Origin: Paraburkholderia sp. HP33-1 | GTDB lineage: Bacteria; Pseudomonadota; Gammaproteobacteria; Burkholderiales; Burkholderiaceae | DNA: 64,000 bases | Assembly: GCF_021390595.1 (NCBI RefSeq) | Contig: NZ_JAJEJR010000002.1 | Location: forward strand, 2,108,001 to 2,172,000 | Direction: 5' to 3' | Part shown: positions 26,322 to 35,080 of the stretch, piece after piece | Position numbering within the stretch: the stretch's first letter is position 1 | Layout of the letters: each line of letters starts with the position of its first letter | The notes under the pieces: generated by a model | Seen by the model: only the letters and a program-made list of their open reading frames with translations | Told to the model about the DNA's origin: nothing | Database searches by the model: none | Position numbers and translations under genes: made by a program

Positions 26322-26739
26322 ACAATCGGGCGCAAGCATTCAAACTCGTATCAAGGCATCAGATCGTTTCATCAGGCGCTTTGCCGCCGTTCGCGCCGTC
26401 GTAGCCTCGAATGTCAGGTGCCGATGCGAATGAAAGAGTACTAGCGACCCTGAACCGTCATTCGGGCCGAAGCGGTGTCAGCGCCTGTTCATTCATGTGC
26501 AACGGCCATCCGTCGACGCGGCTGCCTTCAGCTTTTCGATCGCCTATTACCAAAGTGATATGGGCGAAGTCAGGTTCGAGATCAATACTAGGTTGACTGG
26601 CCGGTTCCAGAACTTGTCGATATCTTCCGATGCGTGGTTGGCAGGCAAGCGTGCTGGTTGTTCCTGTCGGACGCGGGTCGCGCTTTGCCTCGTTAGTTCC
26701 AACCGGACATTGCGTCAACGTTGTCGAAAGGAGAGTCAC
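26322..26739. other. Gap holding a conserved upstream block of a DUF4148 gene
   Basis: This 418-base stretch ends in the DUF4148 leader. A block near 26541-26585 (CGCCTATTACCAAAGTGATA, then GGGCGAAG) recurs inverted at 36602-36653, upstream of the second DUF4148 gene. On the minus strand it reads EPDFAHITLVIGDRK, so it may also be the end of an eroded divergent gene (26458-26739). Confidence 0.5.
26541..26585 (+). repeat. Conserved block upstream of DUF4148 gene, copy 1
   Basis: The segment with GCCTATTACCAAAGTGATAT lies about 155-200 bases before the DUF4148 start and matches the block at 36602-36653 in the same relation to the second DUF4148 gene. It could be a shared regulatory site or the relic of a duplicated divergent gene. 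Confidence 0.6.
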
Positions 26740-27009
26740 ATGAAAGCAATTTTATTCATCGCTGGTGGAATAGTCTGCGCAGGCGCCTTGTACGCCCACG
26801 CCCAGGACACCACTGCCAATCCGAGGGATGCCTCGAAGGCTAGCGTCGTGCAGTTGGATTCGGAAGGTCCGGACGCGACTGGAAGCTCCATGTCCGGCGG
26901 ACCTGCCATGGTCCATGGCAAGACCCGCGGCGAAGTCCATGAAGACCTCGTGCGAACCCAGCAGAATGGCGAGGCGGCACGGCAGCACGAATCTTACAAA
27001 GGCCATTGA
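26740..27009 (+). CDS. DUF4148 domain periplasmic protein
   Basis: ATG 26740 follows AAAGGAGAGTCAC. The 89-residue product has a signal peptide (MKAILFIAGGIVCAGALYAHAQ) and a short DUF4148 module ending in GKTRGEVHEDLVRTQQNGEA. This small family, with a C-terminal TRAEVxxELxxAxxxG motif, is abundant in Burkholderiaceae; its role is unknown. A paralog with the same layout lies at 36156-36434. Confidence 0.85.
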   Translation: MKAILFIAGGIVCAGALYAHAQDTTANPRDASKASVVQLDSEGPDATGSSMSGGPAMVHGKTRGEVHEDLVRTQQNGEAARQHESYKGH

Positions 27010-27233
27010 GTTTTGCTTGCTTGTGTGCCCGTCGAACTGCGCGGAACGTGTGCAAGTGAGCCTCGAAGGAAGAAAGGTTCTCGTCGACGACTTCCGCTCG
27101 TCCAGATCCTGACGGATGCACGCTGCCTATGGCGTTTGCCATGATGGCGGCTGAACTCGAGCATCTGGACGGGAGCTTTTGGCCTGTGACGCCCAGGGGC
27201 GAGTACCGTCGTTCAACTTCCTGGAGGTGAAAA

Positions 27234-27944
27234 ATGAGCAACCCGCGGAAAGTCATTGTCATCACCGGTGCATCGCATGGAATCGGTGCGGAGCTCGTCA
27301 CGGCATTTCGTCGGCTCGACTATCGGATCGTAGCAACCGCGCGGTCTATCGAGCCTTCCGACGATCCCGACATCGCAACGGTCGCCGGTGATATCGGCGA
27401 CCGGGAGGTCGCAAAGCGTGTCGTGTCGGAAGCCATCAGGCGTTTCGACCGCATTGACACGCTGGTGAACAATGCCGGCATTTTCATCGCAAAGCCGTTC
27501 ACGCTCTATTCGATGGAAGACTATGCCGCCGTACTGAACGTGAACCTGAATGGCTTCTTCCACGTTTCGCAGCTCGCCATCACAGAGATGGAGAAGAACC
27601 GGAGCGGCCACCTCGTGCAAGTGACGACAACGCTCGTAGACCATGCAATCTCCGGTGTTCCGTCCGTGCTCGCATCGCTGACGAAAGGCGGCCTGAATGC
27701 AGCCACCCGGTCGCTCGCGATCGAATACGCAAAGGCTGGCATCCGTGTGAACGCCGTATCACCTGGGCTTATCAAAACACCCATGCACGCGCCGGAAAAT
27801 CATGAAGCACTAGGTGCCCTACATCCCGTCGGACGCATGGGCGAGACAAGCGATATCGCGGGCGCTGTGCTCTATCTCGACTCAGCGCCGTTTGTGACAG
27901 GTGAAATACTGCACGTTGACGGCGGTCAGAGCGCTGGCCACTAA
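27234..27944 (+). CDS. Short-chain dehydrogenase/reductase family protein lacking the usual Tyr
   Basis: ATG 27234 follows CTGGAGGTGAAAA. The 236-residue protein has the Rossmann motif TGASHGIG (residues 11-18), NNAG in LVNNAGIFIAKP, and the C-terminal RVNAVSPGLIKTPMH. At the catalytic YxxxK position it reads ASLTK, so the Tyr is replaced by Ala while the Lys is kept. Dinucleotide binding is likely, but classical proton relay by Tyr is not possible. A cyclase relic begins five bases after its stop. It may be a non-oxidoreductase SDR or use another residue; the substrate is unknown. Confidence 0.85.
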   Translation: MSNPRKVIVITGASHGIGAELVTAFRRLDYRIVATARSIEPSDDPDIATVAGDIGDREVAKRVVSEAIRRFDRIDTLVNNAGIFIAKPFTLYSMEDYAAVLNVNLNGFFHVSQLAITEMEKNRSGHLVQVTTTLVDHAISGVPSVLASLTKGGLNAATRSLAIEYAKAGIRVNAVSPGLIKTPMHAPENHEALGALHPVGRMGETSDIAGAVLYLDSAPFVTGEILHVDGGQSAGH

Positions 27945-27948
27945 AGTC

Positions 27949-28191
27949 GATAGAACGCGTGATAGGCGTACCTCGTTGCCAAGTCCTTAGGCCAGATGTT
28001 TCGCGTTCTCCAGATTCGCCCGGTCGCGGGCCAGTTTTCCTGGCGGATAAAGCGAGTGATCAAGTTCCCACCGGATGTCGATGATTTCACCACGACGCCA
28101 GCTCACGGTCATGTTTTGTGATCTCGTCCGCTCGACTGCCCTCTCGAAGCGGCTCGATCCGGAAGACATGCACAAGATTCTCGGCGCCTAC
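27949..28191. pseudogene. Scrambled relic of the SAM-cyclase-ATPase-TPR gene
   Basis: Two pieces of a close homolog of the 1107-residue cyclase gene (29919-33242) lie here in opposite orientations. On the minus strand, 27949-28090 matches 32113-32262 (TPR part, [15 protein letters not shown], with one GAA changed to TAA). On the plus strand, 28095-28191 matches 30160-30255 (cyclase motif [15 protein letters not shown]). About 1.86 kb between them is gone and one side is flipped. The relic fills almost exactly the space between the SDR and TetR genes. Confidence 0.85.
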
Positions 28192-28195
28192 GCCG

Positions 28196-28813
28196 TCACA
28201 GAAGCGCGCGGATAACACGCGCGAGGTTGTCGAGACTCGGCTCCAGTCCGAGGAGCATGTCTTGATAGACCAGCCCTTCGATGAGCCGGACGATCGAATA
28301 GGCCAGCAACTCTGCGGGCAAACGCGGCGCATAGTGTCCGCGCGCCTCCAGCCTGCGGATCACCACCGTCAGAGCCTCGACCGCGCGCTCCTGTGTGCCC
28401 GTGTCGCGGCGACGCGTCAATATCCGCATGGCCAGTTCCGCGTCGTTCCGGAACAAGGCCCTCAGGCCGCCAGATTCCGCGAGTCCTTTTACGATGCCAA
28501 CGAGCGCGTTCGCGAGCATCTCCGAACCGTTGCCCGGTACATGCTTCGACTGCTCGATCAGATCATCCACGAGCGACCAGATGACGTCGGCCAGCAAGCG
28601 TTCCCGATCGCCTATCCAGCGATAGAGCGTCGCACGCGCCACACCGAGCCGTTTCGCAAGCTCGACCATATCGAACGATTCGCCCTGGTCAAACATCGCC
28701 CGTGCCGCAACGAACGCGTCGGCCGGCGTCGCACGCACCTTGCGCGGACTGGACTTCTCGGCGTGCGCGCTGAGATAGGCAACCGTGGGAACCAATGATG
28801 ACGTGCTGGCCAT
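28196..28813 (-). CDS. TetR family regulator, QsdR-like
   Basis: The 205-residue protein has an HTH about residues 28-75 ([46 protein letters not shown]). It is followed by an all-helical ligand domain with the [19 protein letters not shown] block seen in QsdR-type TetR proteins, which are linked to quorum-signal lactone catabolism in actinobacteria. A dyad (28824-28851) just upstream is a good autoregulatory operator. Its target beyond itself is unclear: the SDR gene 250 bases away is separated by a pseudogene. The effector is not known. Confidence 0.85.
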   Translation of the reverse strand: MASTSSLVPTVAYLSAHAEKSSPRKVRATPADAFVAARAMFDQGESFDMVELAKRLGVARATLYRWIGDRERLLADVIWSLVDDLIEQSKHVPGNGSEMLANALVGIVKGLAESGGLRALFRNDAELAMRILTRRRDTGTQERAVEALTVVIRRLEARGHYAPRLPAELLAYSIVRLIEGLVYQDMLLGLEPSLDNLARVIRALL

Positions 28814-28823
28814 ATCGATGCTT

Positions 28824-28851
28824 CGTATAACGGCTGATAGTCGATTATACG
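28824..28851. promoter_or_regulatory. Probable TetR operator
   Basis: CGTATAA and TTATACG form perfect 7-bp arms around 14 bases, starting 11 bases before the TetR start codon. Size and place fit autorepression by the QsdR-like regulator. The site overlaps the 3' end of the dead lipoprotein gene (28845-29500). Confidence 0.55.
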
Positions 28852-29500
28852 GAACCTGCCGGAGTCTCCCGCGCTACCTGTTCCACCACCCGAATCTCAG
28901 CGTAGCCGGTCGAGCCCTTCTGCAGCGTCGACACCATCATGATCATCGCGTCCGGCCGCACCATCGTGTAGCCGAGATGCACGCCGTCCGGGGCAAGGTG
29001 ATAGGTCGGCCTTCCGAGGTTCGGCAGCGCCGGATTCACACCGGCCACATCGGCCGACAGGTCGACCTGATAAATCTGACGACTGCTGCAGTTGTTAAGA
29101 CTCGGCGCGCATTCCAGCACGTAGACGCTGTCGCCGAGCTCATTGGCGAAGAAAAGCCGCTTGTTGTCCGAAAAGATGTAGGAAAAGGAATCGGGAATCG
29201 TGGGCACATCGCTCATCGAGCAGGTCAGGAAAACGCTGCCGAACCGTCCTGATTCGCTATCCAGTACGTGCCATCAGCAATGTTGTTGAATGCAATATGC
29301 TGGCCGTCGGGCGACTACGTCGGGCCCGAAGGCGGGACGTTCTGTGGCAACTGCACGACGTCGTGGTATATCGTTTCGAAATACTACGCGTTCGTCACCG
29401 CTGTGGCATTGACGGCGGGAGAGGTCGTGCCGCCCCCGCATGCCCCGATCAGGACCGCGACCAGCATCGCGATCAACGCCTGCCACAACCATTTCCTCAT
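28845..29500 (-). pseudogene. Decayed PD40/WD40-like lipoprotein gene
   Basis: ATG 29500 follows GGAGGAGACCAGG and opens a lipoprotein signal (MRKWLWQALIAMLVAVLIGACGGG). The frame then meets TAG at 29386-29384 and again at 29317-29315 (in PT*SPDGQHIAF, where Trp is expected), and TGA at 29227. A frameshift near 29220-29240 leads into a second frame to 28845 that reads SDVPTIPDSFSYIFSDNKRLFFANE and on through a propeller-like end. SPDGxxIAF is the PD40/TolB propeller motif. The gene is dead but recognisable throughout. Confidence 0.8.
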
Positions 29501-29918
29501 CCTGGTCTCCTCCATCGTTGTCACTGCGGCTTAGCCGGTTTTTGTGATGAGTCATATCGCGGTGTGTGTCTCATTGCGGGTCAATTTCGATTCACCGTTT
29601 TATGTCTGGGGATTTAACCCAATGGGAGTCATGACTCGGCGTATGGCAGTCAGCATGCGGCTAACCGTGGGGAACCCGTTCAGTGAAAGCAACGGCAATG
29701 AAGCGATTCCGGATCAAGGCAGAGGGCAGGTCAAAGGCCGAAAGCAAACGGCGAAGTCCACGATTCCTTGCTGGCGCGGTAGTCGGGGACACGGTTGAGC
29801 GTCCAAACCCGACTCAATACTTTCTGGTGGCAGCCGGCCACCCCAATGATTTTCGACGAGCGCGGAACAGATGTTTTTCCTACTATTGCAGGAGGCAGCT
29901 GCCTTCAGGAGATGAACC
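29501..29918. other. Leader region of the cyclase gene
   Basis: This 418-base stretch has no gene. It contains the upstream region of the large cyclase gene and of the divergent pseudogene. No clear operator or repeat was found. Confidence 0.4.
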
Positions 29919-32900
29919 GTGGGAAGCATTGCAGAGTGGTTGGCATCACTCGGCCTGACCGAGTATGTCGATCTCTTTGCCGAGAACGGTATCGATCCCT
30001 CTGTCCTGCGCGATCTGACGGACCAGGATCTGAAGGATCTTGGCGTCCTGCTTGGGCATCGCCGCAAAATGCTGCGTGCAATCAGCCAGCTTGGCGACGG
30101 CGCCGCTGCAATATCTCCAACCGTGACCACGTCCGTGCCACGCGATGACGCGGACCGTCGCCAGCTGACGGTCATGTTTTGCGATCTCGTCGGCTCGACT
30201 GCCCTCTCGAATCGGCTCGATCCGGAAGACATGCGGAAAATCCTCGCGGCTTATTACCGCGGGTGCGCGGATGTCATTGCCAACGCCGGTGGCTTCATTG
30301 CCCAGTACATGGGCGACGGCGTGATGGCCTATTTTGGCTATCCTCAGGCGCATGAGGACGATGCCGAGCGGGCTGTACGTGCTGCGCTCATGCTGGTGCG
30401 AACCATCGGCACGCTCGATTCCGGAATCGACGCAAGTTTGCAGGTGCGGATCGGAATTGCCACCGGCGTAGTGGTAGTCGGTGATCTGAGCGATCAGGGC
30501 GAAGGCCGGGAGTCTGGCGTCGTCGGTGAGACGCCCAATCTCGCTGCCCGGCTGCAGACATTGGCCGAAGCCGGCACCGTGGTGATTTCTGCGAGCACGC
30601 AGCGCCTGACAGCCGGGCAGTTTGACTACCGCGACATGGGCCTCGCGACAGTGAAGGGTTTTGACGAAGCAGTGCGGGTTTGGCAAGTGGTCGGACCCAG
30701 CGGAGTCGAAAGCCGCTCCGAGGCGCTGCACGCGAGCACCTTGACGCCGATTGTCGGACGCGAAGAAGAAATCGAGTTGTTGCTTCGCCGATGGCAGCGG
30801 GCGAAGAATGGTGAGGGGCAGGTTGTGCTCCTGTCAGGCGAGCCGGGTATCGGAAAGTCGCGGCTGACCACCTCTCTTGAAGAGCGGCTTCAATTCGAGC
30901 CGCACGAGCGCCTGCGGTATTTCTGCTCGCTTCGGCATCAGGAGAGTGCCTTCTACCCGTTCATTTCCCAGCTCGAACGTGCCGCAGGTCTGCGAAGAAG
31001 GGACGATACGGCTGAACAACGGCTCAATAAACTGGAGGCGGTGCTCGCGTTCACCGCTGACACTCAGCGCGAAGCTGCGCCGTTGGTGGCGGCATTGCTG
31101 TCGATTCCGACCGGGGGTCGATACCCAGCACTTAATCTTACGCCGCAACAGTATAAGGATAGGACGCTTAGCACGATAATTGCGCAGATCACGGGTCTGG
31201 CAATGCGCCAGCCGCTGCTGATATTGTTCGAAGACGCGCACTGGGCCGACCCGAGTTCGCTCGAAGCGCTGGACCATCTTGTCGATCTGATTGCGACCCT
31301 GCCTGCCCTGCTGATTGTCAGCTTCCGGCCTGAGTTCACATCTCGTTGGATCGGCCGCTCAGAGGTGACGCTTCTGACTCTCAATCGTCTGCCCCCTCGG
31401 CAACGAGCCGAGATGATCGAACGGGTGGCGCGTGGCAAGCCGCTGCCGAAAGAGGTGACGGACCGGATCATTGAGCGTACGGACGGCATACCGCTATTTG
31501 TCGAAGAACTGACCAGAATGGTGCTGGAGAGCGGCGTATTGCGGGAGCAGGATGGGCACTACGTGCTCGACGGAGCGCTGCCACCACTGGCGATCCCGAT
31601 GACGCTGCACGCTTCGCTGATGGCCCGTCTCGATCGCCTCTCCCCCGTGCGCGATGTCGCACAGGTTGCCGCCGCAATCGGCCGGCGATTTTCTTATGAG
31701 CTCATCAGCGCGGTCGCGTCGATGCCGAAAGAGCGTCTGAACGATGCATTGGATCATCTCGTCAGTGCCGAACTGGTTTTCCGGCGCGGCGCGCCACCGG
31801 ATGCGGAATACACCTTCAAGCACGCCCTGGTGCAAGACGCCGCGTACAGCTCCATGCTGCGAGACAGGCGACAGCAACTGCATGCCCGCATCGCCATGGA
31901 GCTCGAGAATCATTTTGCTGACGTAACGGAGGAACAACCGGAAATCCTCGCCGAACACTGCGCCCAGGCCGGATTGACGGAAAAGGCTGTCCGACTGTGG
32001 CGGCGTGCTGGGCACAACTCTGCAGAACGCGCCGCTCATCGAGAGGCGTCCGTATTGTTCGAGAAAGCCCTGACTGCCTATGAGACGCTGCCGTCTTCAG
32101 CCGAAATGCTCGGTGAAATCATCGACATCCGATGGGAGCTCAACCACTCGCTTTATCCGCTCGGAGAACTGGCACGAGACCGCCAGAATCTGGAGAACGC
32201 GAAACATCTGGCCGAAGGACTTGGCGACGAGGTACGCCTATCGCGCGTTCTCTCGAGGTTGGCTTTCACGCTCGGTTCGTTAGGCGATCTGGGCGGCGCC
32301 GTCGAGGCAGGCGAACGTGCCCTGGCGTTGGCGGAGCGGCGCAGCGACCCCGATGCGAAGGCCTGGGCTGCCATGATGCTGGCAAGGACACGGTATGGCC
32401 GGGGAGACTATGAACTCGCGATGGGACATGCTCGACAGGCGCTCGATCTCCTCGATGAAAGCCACGGCTTCGGACCCCACGAGGCTTACGCAAAATTCAC
32501 GCGCGTCAACGCTCGAATCTGGTTGGTACTGTGTCTCGCCGAACTCGGCCGATTCGCCGAAGCTGCCGTCCTTGGACAGGAAGCGGCCGATATGGCCCGA
32601 GAGATGAATGAGCCGGAGGAACTGATCTTCGCAGGCCACGGTGTCGGGCGGATGCACCTCATTCATGGCGATCCCAACCTTGCTGTCGAGGCGCTCGAGC
32701 CAGCACTGGCCATGTGCCGGAGCGCCGATTTTCCAATCTACGTTCCCCGGATCGCCTCATGCCTCGGAGCGGCGTATGCCGCACTGGGCCGAACCGATGA
32801 GGCACTGGCTCGTCTCGAAGACGCGGTTCGCCAGGCGGCGGCGAGCAATCTAACGTTTGGACAGTCGCTAGTGCTCTCAATTTTTGGTCGAGTATCGCAG

Positions 32901-33242
32901 CGCGCTGGTCGAAGAGATGAAGCCATCACGCATACACGTGACGCCATTGACCTCGCTCGAGCCTCCGGCGAACGAGGCAATGAGGCCTGGGCCTGGTGCC
33001 TGTTGGGAGATCTGGTCTCGGATGGCAACGCTAGCGCATCCCGGATTGAGGAAGCTCGCGATCACTATCGCCTGGCCTCGATGATCGGCCACGAGCTCGG
33101 AATGCGGCCCTTGCAGGCACAGTGCCTATATGGACTATCCCGGCTGCAAAAGATGGGCGGAGATGAAGCATCGAGTAAGAAAAGTGCGGCAGACGCCACG
33201 TCGCTTTGCCGGGAAATGGGCATAAAACCAGTACCTGGCTGA
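29919..33242 (+). CDS. SAM domain-adenylate/guanylate cyclase-AAA ATPase-TPR signalling protein
   Basis: GTG 29919 follows AGGAG by six bases. The 1107-residue protein has a SAM domain (about 1-60, IAEWLASLGLTEYVDLFAEN), a class III cyclase domain (about 75-235) with metal Asp in MFCDLVGST (about 87) and in YMGDGVMAYFG (about 131), and an AAA/STAND ATPase with Walker A GEPGIGKSRL (about 306) and Walker B ILFEDAHWAD (about 434). A long TPR array follows from about 640 to the end. Such proteins are cytoplasmic and make cAMP or cGMP when the TPR/ATPase part senses a partner. A scrambled relic of a paralog lies 1.7 kb upstream. Confidence 0.9.
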   Translation: MGSIAEWLASLGLTEYVDLFAENGIDPSVLRDLTDQDLKDLGVLLGHRRKMLRAISQLGDGAAAISPTVTTSVPRDDADRRQLTVMFCDLVGSTALSNRLDPEDMRKILAAYYRGCADVIANAGGFIAQYMGDGVMAYFGYPQAHEDDAERAVRAALMLVRTIGTLDSGIDASLQVRIGIATGVVVVGDLSDQGEGRESGVVGETPNLAARLQTLAEAGTVVISASTQRLTAGQFDYRDMGLATVKGFDEAVRVWQVVGPSGVESRSEALHASTLTPIVGREEEIELLLRRWQRAKNGEGQVVLLSGEPGIGKSRLTTSLEERLQFEPHERLRYFCSLRHQESAFYPFISQLERAAGLRRRDDTAEQRLNKLEAVLAFTADTQREAAPLVAALLSIPTGGRYPALNLTPQQYKDRTLSTIIAQITGLAMRQPLLILFEDAHWADPSSLEALDHLVDLIATLPALLIVSFRPEFTSRWIGRSEVTLLTLNRLPPRQRAEMIERVARGKPLPKEVTDRIIERTDGIPLFVEELTRMVLESGVLREQDGHYVLDGALPPLAIPMTLHASLMARLDRLSPVRDVAQVAAAIGRRFSYELISAVASMPKERLNDALDHLVSAELVFRRGAPPDAEYTFKHALVQDAAYSSMLRDRRQQLHARIAMELENHFADVTEEQPEILAEHCAQAGLTEKAVRLWRRAGHNSAERAAHREASVLFEKALTAYETLPSSAEMLGEIIDIRWELNHSLYPLGELARDRQNLENAKHLAEGLGDEVRLSRVLSRLAFTLGSLGDLGGAVEAGERALALAERRSDPDAKAWAAMMLARTRYGRGDYELAMGHARQALDLLDESHGFGPHEAYAKFTRVNARIWLVLCLAELGRFAEAAVLGQEAADMAREMNEPEELIFAGHGVGRMHLIHGDPNLAVEALEPALAMCRSADFPIYVPRIASCLGAAYAALGRTDEALARLEDAVRQAAASNLTFGQSLVLSIFGRVSQRAGRRDEAITHTRDAIDLARASGERGNEAWAWCLLGDLVSDGNASASRIEEARDHYRLASMIGHELGMRPLQAQCLYGLSRLQKMGGDEASSKKSAADATSLCREMGIKPVPG

Positions 33243-33318
33243 ACAGCATTTCACTTCGCACCTTGCCGCAATGGGTTTGCGCGCCGGACTGCATCAGACT
33301 TCGATGACCACTACCGCA

Positions 33319-34569
33319 TTACTTACCTAGGGCCCGGTTTGCCTTTTCGGCTGCGTCGTTCAATGCCGCGGCGGGTTGAGCCTTTCCCAGGTAGACCGCT
33401 TGCATGGCATCCGACACCGCCTTCCCAGTGTCTTCCCACCCCGTGACAGTCGGTGCGAACCGCGCCTTCGGCAACAATGCAATGAACGCCCTGGTGTCCG
33501 GGTTATTGAATGCCGGATCGCTGGCTTCAGCCTTCGTCGTCGGCAGAAAGCCTTCGGTTTTCGAGAATTCGACGCGCGGGCCCTTTGTGAAGAGAAAGTC
33601 GAGAAATTTCCAGGCACTCTTTTTGACCTTGGAATTTTTGAACATCATGATTGAATCTGTCACTGCATAGGTAGCCTGAGTCGTTCCCGTCGGAATGGGA
33701 TCAATACCGTACTTGAGATTCGGCACCTCCTTCGCGATCTGTTTCGAGAGGAAAGGCAAGGCGATCACCATCGCCACGCGGCCCTGCTTGAACAGGTTCT
33801 GTATGCCCTCACGGCTATACCCTGTGACCCCCGGTTCGGTCAGACCTTCGTCTATCATCGTTTTGTAGAGCGTTGCGGCCTTCACGCCCGCCTGCGAGTT
33901 GAAAGCAGCCTTGCCGTCCTTGCCGATCACATCTCCGCCGTAACTCCAGAGTCCGTAGTAGAAGTAGACATCTGTCTCGATCTCTTTGCCTTGCAGACCG
34001 AAGCCAGCGATTCCCATCGTTTTCAACTTCCTCGACGCATCGATTACGTCGTTCCAGGTCTTCGGACCGTTTGAATAACCCGCTTTCGCAAGCAGGTCCT
34101 TGTTGTAGTAAAGCGCGCGTGTTGACGCAGCGAGCGGCAAGCCATACACCTTGCCGTTGATTTCGCCCGGCGCCAGGATCTGGCCAATGAAGCGGTCTCT
34201 GAAGCTGGCGTCCATGTAGCCATCGAGGGGCTCGGCGACGTCGTCGTGAACGAAGTCCAGCAACCAAGGGGTAGCGACGATCGCCAGGTCCGAGTTCGCG
34301 CCGCCCATAATGTCAGTCTGGAGCTTCTGTTCGAGGACGTCCCAGTTTGCTTCTTCGATCTTGATTGTCGTACCCGGGGTCGCTTTCTCGAACTCTTGAG
34401 CCATTCTGTTGAAGTACGGGCCCGTTGCGTCACTGTAGTGTGAAACGGTGATCCGGACCATGTCGCCGTATGCCGCTACTGCAATACCTGCAAACGCTAT
34501 CCCTAGGGCCATCCTGGCCAGCGCCAAAGACGCGGGTACATGTTTACGCCGGAGAAGCAGCTTGCTCAT
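33319..34569 (-). CDS. Sugar-type ABC solute-binding protein (family 1), orphan
   Basis: ATG 34569 follows GGGAGC. The 416-residue product has a signal peptide (about residues 1-35) and the extracellular solute-binding family 1 pattern: ITVSHYSDATGPYFNRMAQEFEKATPGTTIKIEEANWDVL, LPLAASTRALYYNKDLLAKAGY, and FLDFLFTKG. Such proteins deliver sugars, polyols or glycerophosphates to MalFGK-like importers. No permease or ATPase gene is adjacent, so it either serves a distant transporter or has a sensing role. It is convergent with the large cyclase gene and lies between that and the receiver-LuxR-cNMP regulator. Confidence 0.9.
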   Translation of the reverse strand: MSKLLLRRKHVPASLALARMALGIAFAGIAVAAYGDMVRITVSHYSDATGPYFNRMAQEFEKATPGTTIKIEEANWDVLEQKLQTDIMGGANSDLAIVATPWLLDFVHDDVAEPLDGYMDASFRDRFIGQILAPGEINGKVYGLPLAASTRALYYNKDLLAKAGYSNGPKTWNDVIDASRKLKTMGIAGFGLQGKEIETDVYFYYGLWSYGGDVIGKDGKAAFNSQAGVKAATLYKTMIDEGLTEPGVTGYSREGIQNLFKQGRVAMVIALPFLSKQIAKEVPNLKYGIDPIPTGTTQATYAVTDSIMMFKNSKVKKSAWKFLDFLFTKGPRVEFSKTEGFLPTTKAEASDPAFNNPDTRAFIALLPKARFAPTVTGWEDTGKAVSDAMQAVYLGKAQPAAALNDAAEKANRALGK

Positions 34570-35080
34570 GGGTTCGCTCCCGCTTGCGCGCCCTTGCTCG
34601 ACAGGCAGGAGCGCTCCCTCTACAGGATAGGCCGAGTCAGCACGCGGCGGCCGTCATTTCGTGCGAGGTCGGACGACCGCAAGGTGATGAGGACTGCGGT
34701 CGAGAAGCGGAGGACCCGCGTCGGTGCCTCGGCCATCGCGTCCGAGCTGTGCTGTCGCGCCGCCAAGGTATCCGGGGGGGTGCAAATGTCAAAGCCGACG
34801 GCGTGATAGACCTTCATTTGGGCGTGCAGCCCCCTACATGAGCCAGATACTTGCGCATCAGCTCTCTTCTGACTACGTTATAAGTCAGTTCTTTCCGTTC
34901 GGTTTCTTACGATTTGCCTTGCGGCCCCGGCACTGCTCGACGGTATCGATGTGGCAAACCTGAAAATGTGAGCCGGTTTCCGACCGGGCCCACTCGTAGG
35001 TCAATCGGCAAATGCGCGGTGCCGCCGACAATTGAAGCGTAGTTGCATGCGAGTCATCCATTGCGGAAGAAGTGAGACAT
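34570..35080. other. Gap between solute-binding protein and regulator genes
   Basis: This 511-base stretch has one possible small gene on the minus strand (34885-35061, 58 codons, MDDSHATTLQLSAAPRIC, basic C-terminus) that lacks a good ribosome-binding site. Otherwise I see no gene, repeat or clear operator. Confidence 0.35.
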
